NCBI GenBank assembly: GCA_932521025.1
Contig: OW051471.1
Coordinates: 4,836,001-4,900,000, forward strand
Length of the DNA stretch: 64,000 nt
Source: Oscheius onirici
Lineage: Eukaryota > Nematoda > Chromadorea > Rhabditida > Rhabditidae
Reading direction: 5' to 3'
The position numbers and the translations under genes are program-made. The notes under the pieces are model-generated. The model was not told the origin of the DNA and did not search any database. It saw nothing but the letters and a program-made list of their open reading frames with translations. Below are positions 1-11,800 of the stretch, piece by piece; the first letter of the stretch is position 1; every line of letters starts with the position of its first letter.

Positions 1-115
1 TGCCTCTTTCTGCCTTCTTCTTGCCGTCATGAATGGTTTTCTAATTTTTTGTTCTCTTTCATAACAAAAATTTTTAGGTGCAGAAGCAGCAAACGGAGGG
101 GACACTCCGGAGAAG

Positions 116-3100
116 ATGAGCAGCTCGGCGCGGCCGTCCAGCGGCAACACGGGTGGAATCCGCGGGTTTTTCAGCAAACTCCGCAAGCCATCAGATCAGA
201 TGCATTCTGGGAACTCGACGGTTAGTTTTAACTTATTTTCATGTCACGTAGTATCATGAGACTGAAGAAATTAGTTTCTCAAGGTCCCGTTTCCTTCCAA
301 CATGAAAATCGTGTAAACAACCTCAAAGATAGTAATGTTTCCCGAAGAAATGACCAAAACAATTTCGCCGACTCAGAACAAAACGGTGTTCGCAGCTGCC
401 GGCGCAGACTAGGCTAACCTCATTTCTCAACATAGTCAAAGACAGATGTAAACCTGTGTTGTATGTGTCTCACGTATTTACTCCGTCTCTTCAAAGTATT
501 TGGGGTTAGTTTCTCTCTCGAAGTTTTTCACATGTTTCTCGTTGAATGATTGGGAGCATCTTTTCCGATCGTATTTTATAGAATTGCAATTTCTTAACCA
601 CGTCACTGGTTTTGTTTCCATCATTTCATACTGATAGCTTTCTGTTTGTTTGCAGCAGACAACCATCAAGACCGCAGTCTTGCAAACCGTTAGAACAGCC
701 ATTATGGGCTGTGTAACGGATTTCTCTGGCGCCTGGTTCACATTGTCTCGGTAGTATAATGATGGCTCATATTGGACATTTCTATATGGACCTTCGTGTC
801 CCTCATTATCTCATTCCTTTTTCGCTAGTAGTAAATAGGATTGCAGAGTAACAACTTTTGCTCTCAGGAAATTGGATGCCTCATTAAGAATGCTGGCTGC
901 CGGGAGGAGAATAATGGGAACCTTTTCTCTGGACTGAAAAAAAAGTAGTTCAACTTTCACCACGAGACGTCATGGCTGTGCCAAATGGCAAACCCCTGAG
1001 CTTGCTTATTTACATGAAGGGATCCGAGTTTGACGAAAAACATCCCAGAGTACGCACAGCATGATATCTACCCGTCTCTTTGCTCAGTGTTTTGAACAGC
1101 GTTATTGCTAAACAATAATTTCCAAGAAATCTTACACCTATTAGGCTGTTTTCACTGGACAAAAGACCCAGCGATCGTTCAGACCGCCAGAGACGCAGAG
1201 AAACGAGCGCCGCCCGCTCTCTCTCTCCCTTTGCCAAGTTGTTGTCTTTTTTGCCTCGTCAGACGGGCCTGAGGCCCCTGAACCTGGCGATTACCTAATC
1301 GTGTGAGCACGTCGATCGACGTTTATTCGCATGTTCAACAGCAGCAAAGGCAATCCCGTCTCGGTAACTTTTTGTTTGTTTAAAAACTTCGCTTCGTTAG
1401 AAAGAAAAGGCTCCGTGTCAACAGTAAACATATTTTTAAAATAGTGTCTTGTGCCATCGAATTTCTTGTACTGCCGATTGATAGCAGTTGTAAAGAGAGA
1501 TAGCGACTGCTTCCCGAGATCAATTTTTCGATCGACTGTTCATGAAAATGGTTCGAAGATCAGTACATTTTGTCAGCTAAAAGGACAATTGCTTTTATTT
1601 TCACAAGCTGTGCGAGTCCTTCCTCAAGCGCTCCTCAGCGATTCTACCAAGGCCAGAATCTACTGTGGAAAGAAGAGAATTCCAATCCCAGAACTGCGAC
1701 ACAGCAGGATTGTCAAGTCAACACTCATGGCTCCACCAGCGATGCTCGTCTCTACAGTGATTCCACCAAGTCAAGCAGCCGTCTACCCGAACAAGAAGAC
1801 AACTCCAATCGAGAAGATGTCTTCACGACTCGGTCAGGATGTTACCTCCTGAATGAGAAGAAACTGGGCAGTGGTCGAGACCTGAGAGCGGCAAAGGATT
1901 CCAAGAAACGACCGTTTCTGCATGATACCCCTCGATTCCGTCAAAATAAACTGTTAAAAGGACATTTGGTGTTTTGTACATAGCACTTGACTACGCTCCA
2001 CCTCCCATTTATTCTTGCCTATAATTCTCTTCCACTGGGTATTTGAGATAATTTGCATTTGCTTGGCAAATTGTTTTTGTTGACCAGCTCCAATATTGTA
2101 GTGTACAAAGAAAAGATACTTCCTCGTTCGCATAATTGACCTAATCAGAAACTCGCGCAGCAGCTTTTATCTCAAGAGACGAGTAATAAGGAAAGAAGAT
2201 AGATGGCACTTGACTGCTAGAAAATTAAACTTAAATCATCAACCAAAGCTCATCGAAGCTATATTTGTTCAAAAGGTTTGCTTTGCACATTGGTGGTAAA
2301 AGTGCAGAGAAAGTTCCGATGGACAAGCAGTGGATTCTTACAGTTTAAGGAAATAAAATTTCAGGTGCAAGTGGGCAGTCGCACCTTTGATGTCGCGGAG
2401 GTCCAGAAGATTATCCCTCAGCTAGAGGAGACCATCCAGCGAAAAGATGCCCAGATCAAGCAGACACAGATCTTTATGGATGCCAACACGAAGAGAATTT
2501 CAGAACTGGAGCAGGAAGTCCGAGCATTACAGGTTTGACCATATTTATTGTGTCTTATAACAAGTTTATTCAGAGAGAATGTGACAAGCTGAGATCGGTT
2601 CTTGAGCAAAAAACCACAACAGCTGCCAGTCCTGGAGCTCCTTCTTCGCCCAGTCCAAAGACAGATCAGCTAGGAAATGATCTTGCTCAGGTTTGTTGCC
2701 TCTCAAGTTCTGATCTAGAATTAGTTAACGCCTTTCCAGGATGACCCAAATAATAAGCGATCCCATTACAAAAGACTGAATTCCCAAGCTTCTCAGGTAT
2801 AAGCAATTCCTGTCTTAAAACAAGCTTCCCAAATATCCATCACCTTTGTCGAACCTGTTCTCAGAGAAATTAACCCAAAACTACCATAATCGTTTGAAGC
2901 TATCTGTTGAAAACCCTAATCGTTATTCTTTCAGAAGGCTGTTCTTCCCAACGACACAACTCAGCGTGCCAAGAAGTTGGCCGTCTCTGCCGAGCCCACA
3001 AACTTCGAACAAATCAAGACCTCTTTGCAACATCATAGCAAAACGGCCGGGTAGAATGAGTAATCTCCAATTTTCATTTTCTCGTTCAGATCCAAACAAC

Positions 3101-5262
3101 TGATTCGAGACGCTGTTCAGAAGAATGATTTCCTGAAACAGTTGGCCAAGGAGCAAATCATCGAACTGGTGGAATGCATGTACGAGATGAGAGCTCGCGC
3201 TGGACAATGGGTCATCCAAGAAGGCGAACCCGGAGACAGACTCTTTGTCGTTGCTGGTATTTTCTTTTGAAATAAGCTTCTACGCATGTTTCAGAGGGAG
3301 AATTACAAGTTTCCCGCGAAGGACAATCATTGGGAACGATGCGGGCTGGAACTGTTATGGGCGAGCTGGCAATCCTTTACAACTGCACAAGAACCGCGTC
3401 CATTCAAGCTACAACCGATGTCCAACTTTGGGTTTTGGATCGAAGCGTCTTCCAGATGATAACCCAAAGACTGGGAATGGAGAGACATGCTCAACTAATG
3501 AACTTCCTTGGCAAGGTACTAAAGATTGCTCGCAGATTCAATAAATTTTGTTAGGTGTCGATCTTTGAAAAGCTGAACGAAGATCGTATCTCGAAGATTG
3601 CCGACGTTTTGGATCAAGATTATTACGCCGGTGGACATCACATAATTCGTCAAGGAGAAAAGGTTTTTTCTTCATTCCAAATTAAATAATAGTCAATTTG
3701 AGGGAGATGCATTCTTCATAATCAACAGTGGTCAAGTAAAAGTGACGCAGCTCATCGAAGGAGAATCGGAGCCGAGAGAGATTCGTGTTCTCAGCCAGGG
3801 AGATTTCTTCGGAGAACGAGCTCTGCTGGGTGAAGAAGTTCGTACTGCCAATATTATTGCTCAAGCACCGGGTGTTGAAGTTCTCACTCTTGACAGGTAA
3901 AACAGGTTTAAACAAATTGTAATAAATGAAATATTAGGGATTCGTTTGTGAAGTTGATCGGAGATATCGAAGGTGTCAAAAAAGATTACGGCGACAAAGA
4001 GCGTCTGGCTACGGTTATTCATGAGCCACCAAGCCCTGTGAAGGAAGACATTCGTGCCGAATTCGTCGATGTAAAGCTGAATCATATCAAGAGAATCGCC
4101 ACTCTTGGGGTCGGTGGATTTGGACGAGTCGAGTTGGTCTGTCTCAATGGCGACAAAAACAGAACTTTTGCTCTGAAAGCTCTGAAAAAGAAGCATATCG
4201 GTTTGTTAGAAATCTTCAATTATTTTTAAAAAAAATTGCAGTTGATACTCGACAACAGGAGCATATTTTTGCAGAACGAAACATCATGATGGAGACTTCT
4301 TCCGAATGGATTGTAAAGTCAGTTTTCCTTGATGAGCTGTTGGGTAATCGTATATTTAGGCTATTCAAGACATTCCGCGATACCAAATATGTCTACATGC
4401 TTCTTGAAGTCTGTCTCGGAGGAGAATTGTGGACGACTCTTCGTGACAGAGGCCATTTCGATGACTACACTGCCAGATTCTTCGTTGCTTGTGTCCTCGA
4501 AGGACTCGAATATCTGCACCGAAAGAATATCGTCTATCGAGATCTGAAGCCAGAAAATTGTCTACTTACAAATACGGGATATTTAAAACTAGTAAGTTTG
4601 CTTCTTTTTGTATGTTCTAATGGTGCTTTCAGGTTGATTTCGGGTTTGCCAAAAAGTTAGCTTCGGGTAGAAAGACTTGGACTTTCTGCGGTACTCCGGA
4701 ATATGTGTCGCCTGAAATCATTTTGAACAAAGGTCACGACCAGGCTGCCGATTACTGGGCCCTTGGAATCTATGTATGTTTTCTTCAAAACAATGAGACT
4801 GACGTCTTTTCAGATTTGTGAATTGATGCTCGGCCGACCGCCATTTCAAGCCAGCGATCCGATGAAAACCTATACGTTGATTCTCAAAGGAGTCGATGCT
4901 CTCGAAATTCCCAACAGGTATGCTGTTATTTCTCCGTCGTGACATTTGCTTCTAGACGAATTGGAAAAACGGCCACAGCTCTCGTCAAAAAGCTCTGCCG
5001 TGACAATCCGGGAGAAAGACTCGGATCTGGCAGCGGCGGCGTAAACGATATCCGGAAGCATCGCTGGTTCATGGGTTTCGACTGGGAAGGTCTACGATCT
5101 CGAAATCTCAAAGCTCCCATCTTGCCAAAGGTATTTTGAATGAACTTGTACAAAAACTCTTTCCAGGTCTCAAACCCAGCCGATGTGACCAACTTCGACA
5201 ATTATCCGCCCGACTTGGATGTTCCTCCCGACGAGTTCTCCGGATGGGACGAAGGCTTTTAA
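116..5262 (+). CDS. egl-4: cGMP-dependent protein kinase (EGL-4 type)
   Basis: A cytosolic serine/threonine kinase activated by cGMP; in nematodes EGL-4 controls sensory adaptation, body size and egg laying. I join 16 exons: 116-220, 2365-2532, 2574-2690, 2740-2796, 2935-3050, 3090-3256, 3295-3515, 3555-3662, 3703-3896, 3938-4200, 4242-4317, 4360-4591, 4633-4773, 4814-4917, 4956-5130 and 5167-5262. They total 2340 bases, giving 779 residues in one frame, close to C. elegans EGL-4. In order there is a basic N-terminus, a leucine-zipper-like coiled coil (2365-2532), two cyclic-nucleotide-binding domains (about 3090-3896, with [13 protein letters not shown]), then the kinase domain with [11 protein letters not shown], the YRDLKPEN catalytic loop, DFGFAKK, a TFCGTPEYV activation loop and a C-terminal extension ending in GWDEGF. 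The acceptor at 3701-3702 is a weak TTTGAG. The frame is open upstream of the ATG to an acceptor at 75-77, so a longer isoform may begin outside the window. Confidence 0.95.
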
Positions 5263-5378
5263 ATTGTTCACCTCCTGCCAAAATTCCACTTCTTTGTATT
5301 CTCTCACTTTCCATTTTGTAAATAGGCCTGTTTGTGTCCTATGTCTTGTCATCTGTCTTCTTCAACACTTGCAAACCG

Positions 5379-5384
5379 AATAAA
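5379..5384 (+). terminator. Poly(A) signal of egl-4
   Basis: A canonical AATAAA lies 117 bases after the egl-4 stop codon. It is the only such hexamer close to the gene, so it probably sets the 3' end. Confidence 0.6.
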
Positions 5385-5423
5385 ATCATACGTAACTTTC
5401 CATTAGCTCCCGGTGAGATTCCC

Positions 5424-5487
5424 GTAGATTCCGTCTAGAAATATAAATTCGTCTGTGCATCTTTCCTATACTTCTTATATCTTTTAG
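5424..5487 (+). repeat. Copy 1 of a shared ~60-base 3'-flank element
   Basis: The first 35 bases, beginning GTAGATTCCGTCTAGAAA, match 7440-7474 behind the R3H-like gene with about seven differences, mostly transitions. Both copies are followed by a similar pyrimidine-rich run ending near CTTATATCTTTTAG or CTAACATCTTAG. Both lie downstream of a stop codon on the same strand. It could be a dispersed repeat, or a shared 3'-end or outron signal. Confidence 0.4.
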
Positions 5488-5752
5488 TAACACGTTGAGG
5501 ACAATTTTATGCGTAATAAAAACTTAATATACTTTTTGTTGTTCAGGTCTAGGGTTTCTTCCACCAATACTAGGATTCTGTGACATCCTCTCAACAAGAG
5601 TCGTACTCGTAAAAAATTATAAATGGCTAATTTCAATGGACACGTATAACTGGACCCCGCTTACTCGAAAAGGATGTTCATTTTGAACGGTATGGTTATA
5701 CCTGAACATAAGCAAACTAGACCAGATTGATGCTCGTCATATATGTGTATTT

Positions 5753-6496
5753 CAGAGATGTGCAGAAATATTTTTTCCGCGGAAAAAAAATTTAGACCCG
5801 CGGAAAGTTGGATTTCCGAGGAAATATTGGACTATAATTTCTTGTCAATTTTTAGCCAAACTTGTGAAAATAGCAGCTAAAAATACTTACAATTAGGAGC
5901 ATTTTTTCACCAGAATCAACGACCCTTCTAGCCCGAAAAAAAACTTGAAAAAAACCGCAGCAAGATTTAGCTTACAGCGAGTGACCTAAACGTACCCCAT
6001 TTTTTCTTACATTAGTTGGATAAAGAAAAACTTGCTGATTTCGAAAATATATACATGTTAGGTCGGTTATGCATGTTTTCGTAGTTATTCTGATGACTTG
6101 ATGGTTTGTTTAAGTGCCTGAAGTTGGCCACTTCGGCAAGCTAATTTAGCCCGTTCTTTTGCAATAAAGAAAACCTGATTTGGTTGGAAGACAAAAAAGT
6201 TATACGCAAATGTTCGACAAATTATGACACTACCTGATAGCTCCGGGCACTCGCTTTACCTTCTGTTTTCTGCTTTAGACTATCTTTTGCATCTAGATAT
6301 ACCTTTTCTGAGTTGTTCTACACGTTGAAACGTTGTTAGAAAGCAAAAAAATGAGTGAAATTATGGCAAAACAAAAATTTCCGTTTTTTCCACGAAAAAA
6401 AGAATGGGATTTCAAAAATGGGAAATTTCCGTTTCCGCGGAACGCGGAAAAAAATTTGGCCCGCGGATACTTTTTTGCTGTTTCCGCACATCTCTG
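5753..6496. mobile_element. Non-autonomous hAT-type MITE, 744 bp
   Basis: The left end reads CAGAGATGTGCAGAAA. The reverse complement of the right end reads CAGAGATGTGCGGAAA, so 15 of 16 bases match. The element is bounded on both sides by the identical 8-base GTGTATTT (5745-5752 and 6497-6504), a perfect target-site duplication. An 8-bp duplication and a CAGRG-type terminus are hallmarks of the hAT superfamily. Subterminal sequence is rich in TTTCCGCGG and CCGCGG blocks in both orientations. No transposase ORF is present, so it is a defective element or MITE. It lies between egl-4 and the R3H-like gene. Confidence 0.88.
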
Positions 6497-6606
6497 GTGT
6501 ATTTCTTTAATTGATAGCCTAGTTTTCCCACTCGGTCACAGTAAACTTTGTTATTCGAAAAACCTCTTTGCATCTTCCAATTTGACGCAATCAATCCATT
6601 TCAGAG

Positions 6607-7397
6607 ATGGAGAATCGTGTTCCTTCTCGCGATCAGTCATTTCGTGCGCCGAAGCAAACTGATACGGATGAAGAAACCGAAGAGGTTAGTGAAAATTTCT
6701 TTCAAAAATATTTACTTATTATTAGCCAAAAAGAGATCTGAAGACCTCTGTCCGCCCATCAGTAGAATCGGATTCTCTTCCCGAGTGCTCAACAGCCTAT
6801 TTGAACAGAAAGAAACGACCTTTTCGAAAGAAGAAATCTGCGCAAATGGATGTCGACCAAATTTTGAAGCCTTGTTCCTCCAAATCAGGTACATTTTTTA
6901 GTTTCTGACTCAAACGAATGTAGATCCAATGGAAGTGGACTTGGATGGATTCGAGTCGCAGATTTCTTCCAGCGAAGGCGAAGCGAACGCTCAGGGTGAT
7001 TGCGAAGCTGACGACGAGGACGAGAGTGATTGGATCGGATATTCCAATGTCGATATTGATGCTTTCGTTGGTTATATTTTTTTGTAGTATTTTCGTTGTT
7101 TCAGAATCCGTCTGATCAGAAAGCTCGACGTTTGCGCCAAACAAAAGTCGAACTCTCACAACTCGAAAAACGTCTAGAGAGATTTGCTCTTTCAAACGAC
7201 GACAGTGAAATGGGCCTCGAATTCAAGATAAAGGATCGACCAAATTCAGCTCATGTAAACTTTTTCTTTCTTCTTTTTTGAAAAAAAATTTCCAGCTACA
7301 CCGATTACTCTTACACTATCGTCTAGAAGTTGTGAAGCGGCAACGAGGCAACGTCGTCCTAAGAAAAAAATCCAACAGCTCGTCTGTCCCCGAATAA
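6607..7397 (+). CDS. Acidic nuclear-type protein with C-terminal R3H-like segment
   Basis: Five exons (6607-6684, 6726-6888, 6924-7066, 7105-7254, 7296-7397) give a continuous 211-residue frame. The first half has a basic patch (NRKKRPFRKKK), which could be a nuclear localisation signal. An acidic stretch with ADDEDESDW follows, then a short charged helix (about 7105-7200) and a C-terminal stretch with a histidine-rich helix and VVLRKK that resembles an R3H single-strand nucleic-acid-binding domain. Acidic-SDW plus R3H recalls GPATCH2/Sqs1-like splicing cofactors, but I see no G-patch, so that is only a suggestion. An acceptor CAG lies at 6602-6604, two bases before the ATG, which fits trans-splicing or a 5' UTR intron. 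The RPP14-like gene follows 259 bases downstream. Confidence 0.7.
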
Positions 7398-7439
7398 CGA
7401 TCTCGCTCTTTCATCGTAGTTTCCCTGTGCTATGTTCAG

Positions 7440-7500
7440 TAGATCCCGTCCAGAAATGTGAATTCCTCTCTGTATAATTTCTATTCTTCTAACATCTTAG
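7440..7500 (+). repeat. Copy 2 of the shared 3'-flank element
   Basis: Begins 42 bases after the stop of the R3H-like gene. It matches the element at 5424-5487 behind egl-4 over about 35 bases with mostly transition differences. Confidence 0.4.
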
Positions 7501-7656
7501 TTCAAGCACTAATTCTGTTTCCAAATTTGGATCTCATCCTGTTTATATCGTGACAAAAGTATACAAGTAGTGTTTGTTCTCGACTCGAATCGATTCAAGT
7601 TTACCCATGTATACTTTCACTTTCATGACGAAATGCAATTAATATCCGTGTTCCAG

Positions 7657-8087
7657 ATGTCGAAAATTGGAACAATTCAAGAAAAATTTGCTCGATTGAC
7701 GCTCAAAATGTAACTCGGCTATTTCTCGAATTGATAGTCACGTTTTCAGAGAAGTTGGAGATTCGAGGCCATTCACGGAAACAGATTTCAATAATCTTGT
7801 TCAAGAGGCAGTGAGAAGTATTTTAGGCTCGTTTGGACCCGATTTTAGAGTTTTTTTTTCACTTTTGAAGGGCAACAATTTGAATTTAGATTTCAGGATT
7901 TGACGAAGAATTTCTGAAAGGCAGCATAATAGCGCCTGGCAAGGATATACAACAGATCTGGGCTGCTCTTTCTGCGTTCGGAATGTTGTTTAATCGACGT
8001 CTCGCAATTCATTTCAATGCAGTCAGTTTTCCCTACTAAATCATATTTTTTAGTTTTTAGCTAACGGAATACGTCGGCGAGGTCTAG
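7657..8087 (+). CDS. RNase P/MRP subunit RPP14-like
   Basis: Four exons (7657-7709, 7750-7849, 7890-8021, 8061-8087) encode about 103 residues. The core FNNLVQEAVRSILGSFG, then GKDIQQIWAALSAFG, follows the spacing of the RPP14/POP5 fold. In human RPP14 the equivalent segments are the AVKDLFG helix and the LVKLWSSLTLLG strand-helix. These small proteins are part of the RNase P/MRP core that processes pre-tRNA and pre-rRNA in the nucleus. The 7850-7889 intron is 40 bases. An acceptor CAG (7654-7656) touches the ATG directly, which strongly suggests trans-splicing, and the gene lies 259 bases behind the R3H-like gene on the same strand, so the two may form an operon. A POP5 identity is less likely because the protein is short. 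Confidence 0.68.
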
Positions 8088-8812
8088 TCTCGAAGAAAAC
8101 TGGATAATATTATTTCTGCTTTTAATCAATTGTTGTGTCGTAGTAAATTATATTTCTAACTTTTCTTTTTATCTAACGGAAAGTTTCGGTGAACATAGCG
8201 ACCAAAGAAGACTGAAAGTTTTTGGGCGTGACTACAAGTAGCTAGAACATGTTTCTTTTCAAGAGTAGAAGACAATACAAGCTCAAATAGAAGGAAGAAC
8301 GAGGAAGCGAAGACCCATAAGCCCAGTCGGATGGGAGTAAGAGTACCGATTCGTGTAGTACGTGCAAAGATAACTTCACTCAACCTGATCAAGAAAAGAC
8401 TGATCTATTATCAGCAGGGACACTACTCTACAATTAAATCGCATTGGTGTCTGTCGCAGACTTTGTCAAAATATTTGTCTGAGGCCACTATCTCTAAGAA
8501 ACTGACGATCTCTCTCCTACGCTAAAGTGAATGGAAGTGCATTTCACACCCTAAACAAACAATAAGTGAAAACGCGATAAACAATTACTTTTTAGATGAA
8601 TACTACGCCAGTTTTAAAAACTTCCTTTGACGAAGACAAAGTAACAAGACAAAACTTGCTAGGGATGAGGCAGTAAGTATGGATAGAAAGTTCTACCATG
8701 ACTGTGGGAACTGGGAAAGGAAGCACAGTAAGATGGACACTTTCTTACACATTCAAGTTCATTTACAAGTAAAACCGACATCATATAGGAGACTAGTAAA
8801 TGTAAATCGTTT
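8088..8812. other. Intergenic spacer, nothing recognised
   Basis: About 725 bases between the RPP14-like gene and the end of the TTF2-like gene on the other strand. Short ORFs here lack conserved motifs or good splice context. I see no repeat or RNA gene. Confidence 0.5.
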
Positions 8813-11800
8813 TTATAGTGTAACTGTTTTGTTGAGCTGAGTCTCCTTCTTGTTTCCATCGATTTCGAAAAGGTACTTGAGGTCCTTAACAGATTGCTTT
8901 ATTAAAACAATTTGATAAAAAGTTACCTGGATGGAAAGCTTCATCATCTTCTTCGACGCGGCTCCGTCCAAAACGGTCGAGGCGAGTTCTAGTTTTCTTC
9001 CCTGTAGCGCAATGACTCTCTGCTCAATTGTTCCAGTAGCAATCAATCTAACGAAAATTATGAGATACAAGGTTGGCAACGCCCTTCCAGGGCTAAAGTA
9101 GAAATTCATGACTTCGGTCTGTCACGGAGCTCTAGTCGTGGTTTTCCTTTCATTCCTCCTTTGTTACTCTCCTCCAGTCACGCTCCCTGACCCTCCAAAG
9201 AAACTACCGAAATTGTATTGGAACCCGCTCCCTCCCAAGCCTAATTGCAAAATATAGGACCTGAACGGGTCGGATCGCCCGGCCCGTTCCTAGCTTCAGT
9301 GAGTCTCAGTCCTACTGTCCCTTCCCTTGTCATTCCATTTCCAGTCACCCCCTGTCCCTCCAAAGAAACTACCAGTCGCTAGAACACTTCGCGCACTTGC
9401 TTTTCCTGTCGCGACTTGTTAAAAACTAATTTGTGCACAAAGCTCCCCTCCTTATCATCAATTAGAGCTTCAGACACAAACACACAGAGACTTGGGAGCA
9501 ATTTAAAGTGGATTGACGAGTAAATTACCTGTGAATGTAAACGGTTTTTTTCTGACCCATTCGATAGATGCGGTCACACGCTTGAGCCTAAAACCAAAAT
9601 ATTCCGAAAACTTCAACTGAAGTTACCTCGAGAGCAGGATTCCAATGAAGATCCACCATAATGAGATGATTTCCACCGATGAGATTCAGGCCAACACCTC
9701 CGGCCGTGAGAGAAAGGAGCATAATTCTGGCCCCACCATCGGTCCGGTTGAAGTCATCGACCCGCTCTTGTCTCAAGGCTGGAACGATTTGACCGGAAAT
9801 GACGGTGAATGCAGCTCTCCTGACTTTCAGGTGATATTCCACAATCGAAAGGAGGGAAGTCCACTGCGAAACAACGACACTGAAATTGTGTTCGAGATTG
9901 AAATGAAATGAAGCTGTTACATTTTGTCTCCCATTTCGAGCACTTCGTCGATAATCTCTATCGTCTTCTTCAATTTGCATGAAAGGTGCTCCCGCTCGAA
10001 GATTTGCTCGGCATTCCCTATGAGCTCTCGCTTTTCGGCGTTTTCGTCAAGGGTAAGGTCTGCCATCGTTTTCTCCAGAAAGTCGTCTGCTGCAGCATCG
10101 TCACCACCCAAGTGCTCGAATGCATCCATTTCGACAGCCTGAAAGTCTTTTTTAAGAAACGGAGAAACATTACCTCTTTGGTCAGATTCATATGAACACA
10201 TGCTTGTCTGAGACGAAGCAATAGAATGAAAATTTCTGACATGGCTTGGAACTTGTCAGCAGCCGTAGCATTTCCGACTGAGAATGAAAAACTATGATTG
10301 AATCGGAATCTGCTTACCACGCTTGAATGGATTGATAGCCTTGTCCTCGGACTTTTTCTGTCTTCTACGAATTCCATACAGTTTTTCATATTCTGCCATG
10401 TCGACGTCGTTCAGCATTTTTAGTGCCTGACATTGGTTTAAACAGACATACAGGGCTGGCGTACCTTTTCTTTGGAGGCAGTGAACATGACGTCGTACAC
10501 AGCACCTTCAATTCCTTCCAAAACAAGATTGTGTTGCTTGAAGACTTTTGGCTTCAGATCAACGAGCGGCTGATTCGTGTTAGAGCAATTTTGAGCTTTA
10601 GTTCTACGAAGAAGGAGACTTTTCGTCAAGAGATTCAAACGATCGGCACATTTCTCTGCAAGTTCAACAATTAATTAGGCAAAAGTAGAAATTTACCACT
10701 GGACGACATGATGTATTCTTTCCAATGTGTTTCATCATCGAATGGAGAGACGCGCATGAAGCGAATCAGACTGAACATGTCCCTAAACTACAGTATAACA
10801 AGCTTCTTTTCAAGTAGGTACAATATCAGTAACAATGAACGACTAACCATAGATTATTGTGAATCGGAGTGCCAGTCAGACACCAGTGGTTTCGAGCACT
10901 CAGTCGGCATGCTGCTTTGGAACATCCAGTGGCTCTGTTCTTGATCTGATGGGCCTCGTCTAAGATGACGCGTTCAAACGCGACTTTTGCCAGAACGCTA
11001 TCCGAATTCATCACGCGCTTCTTCGTCTTTTTGACATTGGAAACACCGGCCTGATCACCCCAGTTGTCGTCTTTATCTTCACTGTCATCGCTCGAGTCGT
11101 CTTCCTGAAACAACTGTTGAGTTATAATGTAAGCACAGCAAACGTTATTTTGAGTGGTGATCTTTTCGGTCAATTCTGTTGCGATGAGAGCATAGGTCGT
11201 GATGACCACATCGAAGCGAGCTAGCCGTTTGGGGTCATTGATACGTCTGTTCTTCGGCCCGTGGAAGACGTGAACATTCAGACAATCCGACTTGACACGA
11301 TTTTCGATCTCCGCTTCCCACTGATAAATCACGGAAGCTGGGGCGATGACGAGGGTAGTGTGTGACGGAACGAGTCTAAAACAAGAACTAGCATGGCTAT
11401 AAAAAACTGACCCCATATTTTTTACCATCTCCCGACGTTTCTTGTCATCCTCATTCGTTCCGTCTTCTTTTCGTTTCAGACGTTCGTTCTTTTGGTGGAG
11501 AATAAGGGAGATTGCAGCTAGAGTTTTTCCGAGTCCCATATCGTCAGCTGAAGCACAAATGAACACATAATAAACAGCAAAAAGTTACCGAGAATTCCAC
11601 CAGGGGCTGTTTGCATCTCTCTCCAAGCCATCCAAGCGAGACCTCGTTTCTGGTGATGCATTAGATCAATCTTCAGGCCTTTAGGTGTTTCAAAAATTGT
11701 TGTCTCATCAGGCATACTTTGAAGAGCTCTGAACCATTCTTTTATTAATAACAGAGAAGGCAACCGACATGTGCATTCCTTTCAGCAGGTTTTCAGTCGA

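Noticed and set aside
1010..1237. 75-codon minus-strand ORF in egl-4 intron 1
   Set aside because: No motif and no plausible splice partners; consistent with chance.
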